Below are positions 14,918 to 22,971 of a stretch of 64,000 bases of DNA, one piece after another. Positions within the stretch are counted from its first letter, which is position 1, and every line of letters starts with the position of its first letter. Source of the DNA: Pseudomonas inefficax. GTDB taxonomy: Bacteria > Pseudomonadota > Gammaproteobacteria > Pseudomonadales > Pseudomonadaceae. The DNA lies in the NCBI RefSeq assembly GCF_900277125.1, contig NZ_OPYN01000167.1:1-64000 (forward strand). Reading direction: 5' to 3'. The position numbers and the translations under genes were made by a program. The notes below the pieces were generated by a model. The model saw nothing but the letters and a program-made list of their open reading frames with translations, had not been told where the DNA came from and ran no database searches.

Positions 14918-15256
14918 CTACGGGTGGAAAGCCCGCTTGAAGGTGGCGGAGACCTTGAATCGACCGCCCCCCACGGGCGTGGGCTTGGGGTCGGCGCAGG
15001 TGAACAGCCCCAGATCGCCGAGCGGTGTAGACCACAAGAAGGCCTTAGCACCGCCGTGCCGGTCGAAAAACTCCATGATCTTGCGGACCTGGGCCTTCGT
15101 GCCGGTTACGGTGATTGGGTAGCTGTCCTCCTTGTTGTTGGGGCCGTCGCCCGCCACCTGACGGTACCCGCCGCCAAACCTGGACTCGCGGACCCGGTAA
15201 GTGATGTCTGGTGCTTCGCCGCGATGCGTCGGCCAGCTGAACGTCTCGATGGCCAT
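14918..15256 (-). CDS. M: Minor tail protein M
   Basis: The 112-residue protein matches the phage minor tail M family: an N-terminal METFSWP-like start (MAIETFSWPTHRGE), the middle RVRESRFGGGYRQ, and a C-terminal AFLWSTPLGD and FKVSATFKR. It is a tail tip ring component between the tape measure and L. The ATG overlaps the tape measure stop (TGATG), which fixes the start; the extension to 15304 is not used. Confidence 0.92.
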   Translation of the reverse strand: MAIETFSWPTHRGEAPDITYRVRESRFGGGYRQVAGDGPNNKEDSYPITVTGTKAQVRKIMEFFDRHGGAKAFLWSTPLGDLGLFTCADPKPTPVGGGRFKVSATFKRAFHP

Positions 15257-18200
15257 CAGCGCCCTCCTTTGGTGTTCCGGTAGCTCACGCCGCCGGGTCG
15301 CCAAGAATCTGCAACAGCCTTCTCGGCAGCGAGCTGCATCTGCTTCTGCATGTTTTGCTGAAGCAGCGTCTGGTCGAGCTCCATGCCTTCGTCACTTCGA
15401 TCCGCGACGGCCACGTTGACCGGTGCCGACACGCTGATCATCGTGCCCGAAGTGCTCATGGTAGTTAGGTTTGAAGCAGGCCCAGTGCCGAGCGGGGTGA
15501 TGGTACCGCCCTGCTCCCCCATCATCAGATAGGTCTTACCCCCCTGGTTCAGCAGCTCTGGCCCAAGCTCGTTGACCTGGTAGAGCGAGTTGGCTGCTAC
15601 CGGACCACCACCAGCGCGCTGACCGGAGACGAAGTTGTCCATGATCTCCGGGCTGTACCCGGCCTGGGTCGATCCTGCGGACGTCGTTCCGCTGCCGAAC
15701 CACGCAGAGGCTGCCGTAGCACCCCAGCCGGCCAAACTGCTTAGCAAACCAGACGCTGCGCGCTGTGTCTCGATTCTCACCATGTCCGCAAGTATCGACT
15801 TGGTGAAGTCAGTGAACGAGAATTTACCGGTCATGGCGAAGTTCACGACAGCATCTTCCATCGAGCTGAAGGCGTTGCTGTACAGGGTCTTCGTCTGCCC
15901 CGCAACATCCCGCGCTTGATCCAGGTAGTTCTGGAAGGCCGACGACGCCCCCTTGCGCCAATCCCCCTGCGCGGCGGTCATCTGGTCGTAGTTGGCGATG
16001 GTGGTTTCCTGCAGGTCCTTTTCGGTCTTGCTCAGGGCCGCCAGCTTTTGGTTGTACTCATCGAGGCTCATGCCACGGGAGCCGTCGCCATATTGGTTGG
16101 CCAGGTCCAGACGCTGCTGGTTCATCCGATCGGTGATGCCGTTCTGCTGATCCTGCAAGCTGCGCTGGCGGTCACCCAGCCCCAAGCCATCGGCGGCGCG
16201 CTGCCCCTGCAACCTCAGCGCCTGGACCTGCTGGTCGAGGGCGTCGGTGTAGGTCTGCACAGCCCGGGCTTGCTTAGCTAGACGCCCCTGCTCATTGGTC
16301 GCCAGCATCGAAAGCTCGGTGTCGGCGTCCTTCTGCGCCTTGACCATAGCCGCCCGAGCATCGGCGATCTTCTGATCCAACTGGATTCTCTGCTGAGCGC
16401 TGGTGCTGCTCCGCCCCTTGGCCTCCTCCAAGGCCTTGATCTCGGCCTCGTAGGCGTTGGTGATCTCGCCCTTCTGCTGCTTGATTATCGCTGCGCGCTG
16501 GGAGGCATAGGACTCTTGGGAGATAAGCCCCGCCTTCTGCGCCGCGTCCAGTTCCTTCTGGTGATTCTTGTACTCGGCCAAGATGGCGCTCAGCGCGTTT
16601 TTCTGTTCGTTGAACCCGGAGAGGTCGACAGATGCAGTCCGGCCGGCTGGGTCTTTGTACTGCTCGGCGATGTTGCTGCGGATCCTTGCTACAGTCTCAG
16701 GATTGAGTCGAGAATCCGCTGGATCTTTCTTCCTGATGATATCCAGCGACCGCTCGTATTCCTTGAGGGCCTCGCTGCGTTTCTTGGAATTGGTCCAGGC
16801 CGACTTCTCTAAGGCATCGACCTTGTCCATGGCCTTGATGGTCTTCTCGTTGGCCTCCGCCTCCTGGCGGTCGAATACAGCGATATCTTCTTGTGCTGCT
16901 TTCTTGTCCTTCAGGAACTGAAGTTGGTCGGTATAGAACGTGACCATTTCTTGCTGATTCTGGAAGCCCCCCACATCTCCGCGCTGAGCGCCAGCCAGGT
17001 TCGCTTCCATACGAGCAATATCATCATCGATGCTCGATCGACCGATGTTTTTCAGGGTATCCGCTGCCTTGGCGACAGCGTTGTAGCCCTGCTCCCACCA
17101 ACTCAGGTTTTCGATGATCTTCGGGGTGCGCTCGTTAATCGTGTCTGCGAAAGCTTCGGTGGCGAGCTTGACTGCGTCTGCGTGCCTTCCCTGCTGCTCG
17201 AGCGCGGCAATCTGCGAGTACACCGAACTCGTGAGGTAGTTGTACTGCGTGTTCAGCGCGGCCGAAGCCTTCACTGGGTCATCCGCGAGCTTCACAAATT
17301 CGGCAATGGTGTCGGAAACTGCCCTACCCGTTGCCTCCTCCATCGATACGGACGCTTGCGCTACATCCATGAAGCTGTCACCAGCAATTTTGCCGCTGCT
17401 GGCAAGGCTGGCCAAAACCGAAGCAGCGGCGCCGGTTGTTCCAACAGTCGCGCTCACCTGCTTGGCCAAAGCCCCCAACTGGTCTGCAGTCAGACCAGCG
17501 GAGCTTCCCGTCAAGGTCAATGCATTATTGTAGGCATCCGCCTCTTCAGAACCTTTGTAGTAGGCGTAGCTCAGCACCCCAGCCGCCGCCGCTGCGACAG
17601 TGAATGGGTTCACCAACCCCATGACGTAGCCACCGAGGGCCTTAACGGCCGGGCCTACGCCGCCGAACATGTCCTTGAGCTGCCCGCCCTGCTGCAGCAA
17701 TACCTGGAGCGGGGCCTGGCCACCCTGCAAGGACACCACGATGTCGGTGAACTGCGCCGGTACGCCGCGCAGAGCTGCTGCGGTGGCCTTGGCAGACATA
17801 CCCGTCTTGTTCAGCGCAACATCGGCGCCGCTCAATGCGGTGCGCGTCTGGTCGATTTTCGCCTGGTACTCGCCGAAGGTCTCCGCATCGAGCGCGCCAC
17901 TGGTGCGGAAGCCCTTCAGCTTCTGCTCCATCTGGTCCAGCCGGCCCATGGCCGCGACGGTTGGATCAATCTTGCCCAGCAGCTCCTCGAGCGCCTGCCC
18001 CTCTTCCCTATGCGCGCCGGTAGCCTTCTTCGCCGCCTCCGCCTGGCGCTCTTCCGTGGCAATCAGGGCCTGAGCCCGGCTGTTGATGGCCGCCTGACGG
18101 CTTACGCTGTCGGACAGCACAGCATTTGCCTGGGCGGTGACCTCAGCGGAGTGCTCGGTCGCCCGGTTGAGCGACTGAACGTACTGGCTGGCCTCCAGCG

Positions 18201-18636
18201 ACGCCTTGGCCACGGCCATAATCCTGGCCTGCTGCTCGTCAGCGGATTCGGCAGCGCGCCGGCCGGCCTGGGCACCGGCATCCGTAGCATTGGTGAGCGC
18301 CTCTTGTACCTTGCCCGCCTGTGCAGCTTCGGTGCGGAACGCGCCCATGTTGGCGGCGGCGCTGCTGAACGCCGTGGAGGCGCTGGTGACGGCGCGCCCC
18401 ACAGTGGCCATCTGCTGAGCCAACTCGGTCTGCTTGCCGTTGAGCGCCTGCAGCTCCTGAACGATCTGCCGGGTGTCACCCTGCAGGCTGCCCAGGGCAG
18501 TCTCCCAGGCTCGCCCGGTTCGTCCAGCCGACTCCTCACTGCGCTTGCCGGCGTCCGTCAGCTGATCGAGGTTGTCCTTGGCCTCGACGGCATCACCGGA
18601 GTCGATCTGCAAGCCAAGGGACGCGATGGTCGTCAT
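15256..18636 (-). CDS. H: Tail length tape measure protein (gpH-like)
   Basis: At 1126 residues this is the longest minus-strand gene after J. It has an Ala/Gln/Glu-rich coiled-coil N-terminal third, a hydrophobic segment at about residues 335-365 (GGYVMGLVNPFTVAAAAAGV) and a lambda-type C-terminal region that includes WRKGASSAFQNYLDQARDVAG and MEDAVVNFAMTGKFSFTDF. It sets tail length and is probably ejected with the DNA. At roughly 0.15 nm per residue (the ratio known from other tape measure proteins) it predicts a tail of about 170 nm. A terminator lies 16 bases upstream. Confidence 0.95.
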   Translation of the reverse strand: MTTIASLGLQIDSGDAVEAKDNLDQLTDAGKRSEESAGRTGRAWETALGSLQGDTRQIVQELQALNGKQTELAQQMATVGRAVTSASTAFSSAAANMGAFRTEAAQAGKVQEALTNATDAGAQAGRRAAESADEQQARIMAVAKASLEASQYVQSLNRATEHSAEVTAQANAVLSDSVSRQAAINSRAQALIATEERQAEAAKKATGAHREEGQALEELLGKIDPTVAAMGRLDQMEQKLKGFRTSGALDAETFGEYQAKIDQTRTALSGADVALNKTGMSAKATAAALRGVPAQFTDIVVSLQGGQAPLQVLLQQGGQLKDMFGGVGPAVKALGGYVMGLVNPFTVAAAAAGVLSYAYYKGSEEADAYNNALTLTGSSAGLTADQLGALAKQVSATVGTTGAAASVLASLASSGKIAGDSFMDVAQASVSMEEATGRAVSDTIAEFVKLADDPVKASAALNTQYNYLTSSVYSQIAALEQQGRHADAVKLATEAFADTINERTPKIIENLSWWEQGYNAVAKAADTLKNIGRSSIDDDIARMEANLAGAQRGDVGGFQNQQEMVTFYTDQLQFLKDKKAAQEDIAVFDRQEAEANEKTIKAMDKVDALEKSAWTNSKKRSEALKEYERSLDIIRKKDPADSRLNPETVARIRSNIAEQYKDPAGRTASVDLSGFNEQKNALSAILAEYKNHQKELDAAQKAGLISQESYASQRAAIIKQQKGEITNAYEAEIKALEEAKGRSSTSAQQRIQLDQKIADARAAMVKAQKDADTELSMLATNEQGRLAKQARAVQTYTDALDQQVQALRLQGQRAADGLGLGDRQRSLQDQQNGITDRMNQQRLDLANQYGDGSRGMSLDEYNQKLAALSKTEKDLQETTIANYDQMTAAQGDWRKGASSAFQNYLDQARDVAGQTKTLYSNAFSSMEDAVVNFAMTGKFSFTDFTKSILADMVRIETQRAASGLLSSLAGWGATAASAWFGSGTTSAGSTQAGYSPEIMDNFVSGQRAGGGPVAANSLYQVNELGPELLNQGGKTYLMMGEQGGTITPLGTGPASNLTTMSTSGTMISVSAPVNVAVADRSDEGMELDQTLLQQNMQKQMQLAAEKAVADSWRPGGVSYRNTKGGR

Positions 18637-18652
18637 GCTTTTCTCCGAGCAA

Positions 18653-18675
18653 TAAAAAACCCGCCTAAGCGGGTT
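18653..18675 (-). terminator. Intrinsic terminator upstream of the tape measure gene
   Basis: On the minus strand AACCCGC (18675-18669), a 4-base loop and GCGGGTT (18664-18658) run into T-residues. A second palindrome, AGGGGCT/AGCCCCT, lies at 18684-18700. Confidence 0.75.
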
Positions 18676-18707
18676 GAATATGCAGGGGCTCAGAGCCCCT
18701 TAAATGT

Positions 18708-18730
18708 AAAAACCCAGCGCGGTAGCTGGG
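18708..18730 (-). terminator. Intrinsic terminator after doc
   Basis: CCCAGC (18730-18725 on the minus strand) pairs with GCTGGG (18718-18713), followed by five T. It lies two bases beyond the toxin stop codon. Confidence 0.75.
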
Positions 18731-18732
18731 CT

Positions 18733-19203
18733 CTAACCAATCATGGTTCGGTCAATTAGCCGCCTGAGACTATCGTTTCCGAGAGCCTCCAGTTCGTCTA
18801 TCGGCCTGTGCCAGTGATATAGGAAGTCTTCGAGAGTCTCCCTGTCGACCACGTGCGTGACAACGGCTACCGCGATCTCGACTAGATCGTCACCGGGCGC
18901 AGTGAGCTCATAACCGTTCATCAGCATGAAGATCGATGTGGCTACCACTGCGGTGCGCTTGTTGGCGTTATGGAACGGGTGGTTTCGAGCCAGGCTTTCG
19001 AATAGCACGGAAGCCAGTGTTATGACGTCTTCCGTCTGAGCGAAATACCGATGCAGTCCAATGCTTTGCTGAGCCGTTTCGAGACTTGCCTGACTGAGGA
19101 CCCCGCAGATTTCTCCCGGGGTCTTCATTTTGATCAGCCGCTCGTTGATGAGGATCAGGTCCTCACAGCTTAGGTAGAGTAGTCCTTTACACCTGGCTGG
19201 CAT
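18733..19203 (-). CDS. doc: Doc-type Fic-domain toxin
   Basis: The 156-residue protein carries HPFHNANKRTA (residues 75-85), the Doc version of the Fic motif HxFx(D/N)xNK. Doc toxins of type II systems phosphorylate elongation factor EF-Tu and stop translation. The gene is 3 bases downstream of a 55-residue gene (19207-19374) in the usual antitoxin position and is followed by its own terminator. The pair sits between the tape measure gene and the tail chaperone, where lambda has no extra genes, so it is cargo that may stabilise the prophage or act against other phages. Confidence 0.9.
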   Translation of the reverse strand: MPARCKGLLYLSCEDLILINERLIKMKTPGEICGVLSQASLETAQQSIGLHRYFAQTEDVITLASVLFESLARNHPFHNANKRTAVVATSIFMLMNGYELTAPGDDLVEIAVAVVTHVVDRETLEDFLYHWHRPIDELEALGNDSLRRLIDRTMIG

Positions 19204-19206
19204 TGA

Positions 19207-19374
19207 TTATCGCTTCGCCAGCTCTTCGATGGCGCGCTCGTAGCGCTCAAAGGTGATCGCGAAGGCCTGGTCCACCTGCTCTTCATGCTTTCCAAACTCA
19301 GGACGAGGCTCTACGACGTCTTTTTTACGACGTGGAACGTCAAATTTTGGGCGAGTTTGCAGAAGTGCGGACAT
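19207..19374 (-). CDS. Putative antitoxin partner of Doc, 55 aa
   Basis: This is a short charged protein beginning MSALLQTRPKFDVPRR and ending in a helix with ERYERAIEELAKR, suited to sit in the Doc groove as Phd's C-terminal tail does. It has no Phd-type N-terminal DNA-binding domain that I can see, so it resembles the minimal antitoxins found with some Fic proteins. GGAGAGAAAC precedes the ATG, and its stop is 3 bases before the toxin start. If it cannot bind DNA, autoregulation must work differently from phd-doc. Confidence 0.72.
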   Translation of the reverse strand: MSALLQTRPKFDVPRRKKDVVEPRPEFGKHEEQVDQAFAITFERYERAIEELAKR

Positions 19375-19685
19375 TGTTTCTCTCCTTCGTGGCGGGCTTC
19401 ATGCGTACCGCCATGGGCTCTGTATGAGCCAAAATTCCGGTGTTTTTTCCGTTCACCGGCGTACCAAAGGTACGTAATCGGCGCGAATAGTATCTACTCT
19501 GACGTCAAGTGTCACTGCTAATTCCGATGGAATTCGGCTATCCCGCCGATTGGCTATCGCAACGATTTTTCGGCCTCCTAAACAGAATCTTTAGGCTGCG
19601 CAATTACGTTGTAGCATGCTTATAGGCTGTTTACACCCCCTATACGAAGGTATTTTCGGTGATCGACGGCCGCTTCGCGGCTCTA
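19375..19685. promoter_or_regulatory. Intergenic region upstream of the toxin-antitoxin pair
   Basis: This 311-bp stretch, less GC-rich than its neighbours, separates the tail chaperone end from the toxin-antitoxin operon and shows no gene. It should hold the promoter for the pair. No perfect palindrome long enough to be called an operator was found. Confidence 0.45.
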
Positions 19686-20006
19686 CTATGCGGCGTTGAA
19701 TTCGGTCATTACGGCCAAGGCCTCAACCTCCATGACGCGGAGATCTGGGAAAATGTCGTTGAGGTCGCGGCGCTTGATGCCGAGCATTGAGGCGGTTGCG
19801 GGGATGGCGGTGTAGTCCAGGCCGGACGGGCCGCGCGAAGCCACCCGCCACTGCGTGCCCAGGGCATCGAACAGGCGGAAGGCTGACCATGCGTCTGGCC
19901 AGATCTCCACCACCTCCTCCTCGATGTCGTCAGGGGTCAGGCCCAGCACTGCCAGTTGCTCGGCGGACGGACCGCGCTCGTAGCAAGCCCGGGCCGCCGC
20001 CCTCAG
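19686..20006 (-). CDS. Tail assembly chaperone, frameshift extension (T part of G-T)
   Basis: This frame has no normal start near its beginning and is best read as the extension of the chaperone gene at 20003-20386. After a -1 slip at GGGAAAC (20012-20006) the ribosome enters it at CTG (20006) and reads LRAAARACYERG, then LGLTPDDIEEEVVEIWPDAW, giving a fusion of about 233 residues. The 106-residue extension corresponds to the lambda T domain, which recruits the tube protein to the tape measure. An internal ATG at 19949 could give an 87-residue product but lacks support. Confidence 0.85.
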   Translation of the reverse strand: MRAAARACYERGPSAEQLAVLGLTPDDIEEEVVEIWPDAWSAFRLFDALGTQWRVASRGPSGLDYTAIPATASMLGIKRRDLNDIFPDLRVMEVEALAVMTEFNAA

Positions 20007-20386
20007 TTTCCCAAGCGGGCCGGACTGTAGGCGGCTTGGTAGGCGTCGATTACTGCCTTCGGTGCGCCGGTGCAGGTGCGCACCAGGTCGGCGATGGCCT
20101 CGGCGCTGAACTCGTCCTCCAAGTCCCAGCCTGTGACGATATCGCCCAGCTGCTCGGTCTGCAGGGCGATTTCACCGGTGGTGACCTCCTCCCAAGTCGC
20201 GCCGTCCTTTTGGGCCTTCTCCGCCCAGGCGTCGCGCGCCTTGTTCCAGCGGTCGAACATTGCGGACAGGGCCACGCGGTCCATGTAGCGGAACTGGAAT
20301 TGCACGGAAGCCGGCTCGGCGCCAATGCGCGGAACCAGCACTATGGCAGCGAAAGTGGGATTTTGCGCGATCTTGATCTTCGCCAT
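20003..20386 (-). CDS. G: Tail assembly chaperone (G-like)
   Basis: The 127-residue protein lies between the tail tube gene and the tape measure gene, the position of lambda G. It begins MAKIKIAQNPTFAAIVLVPR and is acidic and helical in its second half. It should coat the tape measure during assembly and leave before the tail matures. The gene ends with the slippery GGGAAAC directly before TGA, so a fraction of ribosomes continue into the T frame. The Doc toxin genes now separate this pair from the tape measure gene. Confidence 0.87.
   Translation of the reverse strand: MAKIKIAQNPTFAAIVLVPRIGAEPASVQFQFRYMDRVALSAMFDRWNKARDAWAEKAQKDGATWEEVTTGEIALQTEQLGDIVTGWDLEDEFSAEAIADLVRTCTGAPKAVIDAYQAAYSPARLGN
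20006..20012 (-). promoter_or_regulatory. Programmed -1 frameshift site GGGAAAC
   Basis: On the minus strand G GGA AAC lies exactly in the X XXY YYZ phase of the chaperone frame, and the next codon is its TGA stop (20005-20003). Lambda uses GGGAAAG in the same place. The overlapping -1 frame is open for 106 codons. The site is therefore very likely to make the G-T fusion. Confidence 0.9.
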
Positions 20387-20395
20387 GAGGCCTCC

Positions 20396-21055
20396 CTACG
20401 CGACGGCCAGGATGCGAACGGGACGGCCCGAGAGTGCGATGCTGATGGTGCGCGTCATGAGGCTGTTCCGGTCCATGGTCGGGGTGGTGGTGATGCTGAC
20501 GTAGCCAGGGTAGAGGATCTGGTCGCCCCCTGGCAGCTTGAGGCGCACTACCGCGAGTTCCTTGCTGTCGCCGTAGTTCTCGACCAGGGCAACATAGGCG
20601 GCGCTCGGCTGGTCCTCGACGGTGATCGACAAGGTGATCGGGTTGCGGTTGGTCGGGAACTGACGGTCATCGTCATCCTCCAGATACCCCACAGTGAGGT
20701 ATTGCTGCTCACCGCCAGCCGAAGTGAATGCAGTCACCTTGGAAATCTGCGCCCAGGCGGTCACAGGCAGGACCGAGCCTACGCCAGCACCAGGTGTGTA
20801 CTTGTCCACGTTGGTGGTGTTGAGGCCTTTCAAGGCGAACGTGTCGGCGGCCACGTTTGCGGCGCTGACGGCACGGTCGGCGATGAGTGCCCAACCGGAG
20901 CTGACCAGCAGGACATCGCCATTCTCGATGTCGTGACCGGCAGCGGTGGCCACCGGCGGCAAGGCATTGGTCAGAGCGGTGAAGGCGACGGCGGCGCCAA
21001 AAATGCTGGCGATTTCCAGCACAGAGCCGTTCGGCAGCGGGAATTTTGCGGCCAT
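20396..21055 (-). CDS. V: Major tail tube protein (V-like)
   Basis: The 219-residue protein has the length and beta-rich composition of siphovirus tail tube subunits. It lies directly upstream of the tail chaperone gene, the lambda V position. The N-terminal part (FPLPNGSVLEIASIF) leads into long beta segments, with a pattern of SITVEDQPSAAY, then RLKLPGGDQILYPGYVS. It should polymerise in hexameric rings around the tape measure. Confidence 0.85.
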   Translation of the reverse strand: MAAKFPLPNGSVLEIASIFGAAVAFTALTNALPPVATAAGHDIENGDVLLVSSGWALIADRAVSAANVAADTFALKGLNTTNVDKYTPGAGVGSVLPVTAWAQISKVTAFTSAGGEQQYLTVGYLEDDDDRQFPTNRNPITLSITVEDQPSAAYVALVENYGDSKELAVVRLKLPGGDQILYPGYVSITTTPTMDRNSLMTRTISIALSGRPVRILAVA

Positions 21056-21093
21056 GAAGGTTTCCTCGTTGTTGCCCGCCGGGCGGCGGTTGG

Positions 21094-21522
21094 TTAGGCC
21101 CCAGCGGGCGGTTGTTCCGCGACTCCGCGGTAGGTGAAGCTAGTTGGGACCGTGTAGGTCGCCGACTCGGTGATGGTTGGGCCTTGGTCAACTGGTCCGG
21201 TGATCAGGCCCTCGAAGCCGTTGCGGCTGAGCGACGAATCAACCCGGAAGAGGCTCGAAAGCTCATCGACCAGGCTCTCGGCGGTAGCCAGAGGCTCGCC
21301 CGCCGGGCAAACGATGCTCACCTGGTAGACGCCGGTGTACTCGTAGGCCTCGCCGCCCAGGTAGCGACAGGTGGTGCCCGCCGGCAGCTGGAAAGCCTGC
21401 AGGTAGGTTTCACCTGGTTGAGCTTCGAAGGCCTGCTGGAAGTTCGCGACCCGGATCGGGCGCGCCGTGGCCCAGGCCATCAGCTTGATCTCGATAGCCT
21501 GCCGGGCCTTTGCTTGGCTCAT
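21094..21522 (-). CDS. Tail terminator-like protein (U position, DUF4128-like)
   Basis: The 142-residue protein lies between the tail completion and tube genes, the lambda U position, and resembles the phage DUF4128 family of tail terminators. Its segments ETYLQAFQLPAGTT and YEYTGVYQVSIVCPAG fit the alpha/beta fold of that family. It should cap the finished tail and form the joining surface for the head. It overlaps the upstream gene by 4 bases. Confidence 0.78.
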   Translation of the reverse strand: MSQAKARQAIEIKLMAWATARPIRVANFQQAFEAQPGETYLQAFQLPAGTTCRYLGGEAYEYTGVYQVSIVCPAGEPLATAESLVDELSSLFRVDSSLSRNGFEGLITGPVDQGPTITESATYTVPTSFTYRGVAEQPPAGA

Positions 21523-22193
21523 ACGCTGTTGTTCCTGATGGCTTCGTCGACGATGCGTTGGAAGTTGGCCAGGGTCACCCTGACCATGCCGGCCGGGGCC
21601 TGCGATGAGTGCCCGTACTCCAGCGGGATAGCGTACGGCAGGTTGTTCACGATGTACGCTGTCTGGCCTATGGTCAGCGCCTGTACCTGGGTGATGAGCG
21701 CGGTAATGGCTTCACTGCCCGACGGGTCGATTCGATCGAGCTCTTCGGTTGCCGGCGAATCAATGGAGAACTGCCAGTTTCCCCGGAAACGCCCGCCCAC
21801 ATAGCCCTGGCCTGCGACCAGGCCGTTCACAGCGAAGTTCTGCTCGCGCTCGGTCTTGGTCAGGGGCTTCGCGTACTTCACGCCCTTGCGCAGCTTGCCG
21901 GCCTTGGTGAAGTTGTCCTGGTTCAGGTTGATCAGGGTGTTGCGGACCGTCACCTTGAAGTCGTAGTCATCGGCAGCTTTGTTGGCCTTGGCCCGGTGGG
22001 CCACGTTGGCCGCCCACAGCTCCGGATTGCCTACTGGTGACATGCGGATGACGCTGCTGCCGATCTCGATCACGATCTCGCGGAAGGTAGCGTCCAGGGC
22101 TTGCTCCGCCTGTTCTGCGAAGGCCCGTATGGCCTCAGCGAACCCGCCCTGCTGCCCGCCGTATCGCTGGGCCATGTGTGAGCCGCGCGCCAT
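21519..22193 (-). CDS. Tail completion / neck protein (HK97 gp10-like)
   Basis: The 224-residue protein has the gp10/Z-type pattern: an N-terminal helix (AIRAFAEQAEQALDATFREI), then SSVIRMSPVGNP, in which many neck proteins have 'TPVDTG', and a C-terminal NNLPYAIPLEYGHSSQAP with the YA..LEYG motif. It is expected at the head-tail junction. The upstream stop lies one base before its ATG. Confidence 0.82.
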   Translation of the reverse strand: MARGSHMAQRYGGQQGGFAEAIRAFAEQAEQALDATFREIVIEIGSSVIRMSPVGNPELWAANVAHRAKANKAADDYDFKVTVRNTLINLNQDNFTKAGKLRKGVKYAKPLTKTEREQNFAVNGLVAGQGYVGGRFRGNWQFSIDSPATEELDRIDPSGSEAITALITQVQALTIGQTAYIVNNLPYAIPLEYGHSSQAPAGMVRVTLANFQRIVDEAIRNNSV

Positions 22194-22194
22194 G

Positions 22195-22587
22195 TCACTT
22201 CCTCAGCTGAATGGTCCAGGTCGCCTGGGCCGGGTCCTCGTAAACGTTGAGCACGCGATACCCACTCACCTGGTCACCTATCTTGGGGGCAGCTGGAACA
22301 TCGGTAGCGGCACCGGCCTGCCCCTCGAAAATCTCGTTTTGGAGCACCAGCAGCTTCACATCCTCGGTTTGGATGCGGGTCCCGTCGATCTCCTTGGCCA
22401 GATAGCTCCCGAACACACCGCGGCCGACGTAGTAGATGGTCGAGGCCGGCACCGTACCGCCGATATCAGGGTCGTAACCACCCTTCACTGTGCGAGACCC
22501 AGCCACAGGCTTCACCGTGTCGGCTAGGCCATCAGGATCATCGAAGGCTTCCGCCAGGTCGGCCTGAATTTCATCGCGCATGCCCAT
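22195..22587 (-). CDS. Head-tail joining protein, 130 aa
   Basis: A 130-residue protein in the neck gene cluster between the connector and completion genes. Its ending (RVLNVYEDPAQATWTIQLRK) is like head-closure/stopper proteins, which seal the packaged head. The assignment rests mainly on gene order and size. Confidence 0.65.
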   Translation of the reverse strand: MGMRDEIQADLAEAFDDPDGLADTVKPVAGSRTVKGGYDPDIGGTVPASTIYYVGRGVFGSYLAKEIDGTRIQTEDVKLLVLQNEIFEGQAGAATDVPAAPKIGDQVSGYRVLNVYEDPAQATWTIQLRK

Positions 22588-22590
22588 GGG

Positions 22591-22968
22591 TTAGATCCTC
22601 TTGAGCATCACGGTGCCAGTGCGCCGTATCCACGGGGCGATGAGGTCCAGGGCGAAATTTTCGCCAGTAGAGCGATCGACGGAGCCCGCGACATAGGTTT
22701 TGCTGGTCGAAGTGCCAGCCTGGGCCGATACCGTCTTGCTCTGCACCTCGCGCTGGGTGTCCTTGTAGAGCTTGCCGGCCGCAGCCAGCTTGGCCACCTG
22801 CGCGCCGGCAGTCACGATGGCATCCGGCACCGGGTCTGGCACCGGTCGCTTGATCTTGGCCGTGAGCCAGGCATTGGCCATGGCAACGGCGAGGACCGCA
22901 TCACCATCGCCTGCCCAGCCCTGCCCGAGCGCCTGGTCAACATCAGCGACGGTGATGAAGTCGGTCAT
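22591..22968 (-). CDS. Head-tail connector-like protein, 125 aa
   Basis: A 125-residue mainly helical protein beginning MTDFITVADVDQALGQGW. Position and size fit an adaptor protein that docks on the portal (gp6/gp15-type). Similar phage proteins are sometimes named DnaT-like in databases, but nothing in the context points to replication. It reads in close spacing with its neighbours (3-base gaps). Confidence 0.6.
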   Translation of the reverse strand: MTDFITVADVDQALGQGWAGDGDAVLAVAMANAWLTAKIKRPVPDPVPDAIVTAGAQVAKLAAAGKLYKDTQREVQSKTVSAQAGTSTSKTYVAGSVDRSTGENFALDLIAPWIRRTGTVMLKRI

Positions 22969-22971
22969 GGC

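Noticed and set aside
16891..18759. Plus-strand frame of 622 codons opposite the tape measure gene
   Set aside because: It has no ribosome binding site, and the tape measure gene on the other strand has clear motifs and gene order. The frame is a composition artefact.
22591..22968. DnaT-like replication protein in the head-tail module
   Set aside because: The place and size fit a connector protein. Any DnaT-type name would rest on weak helical similarity and contradicts the context.
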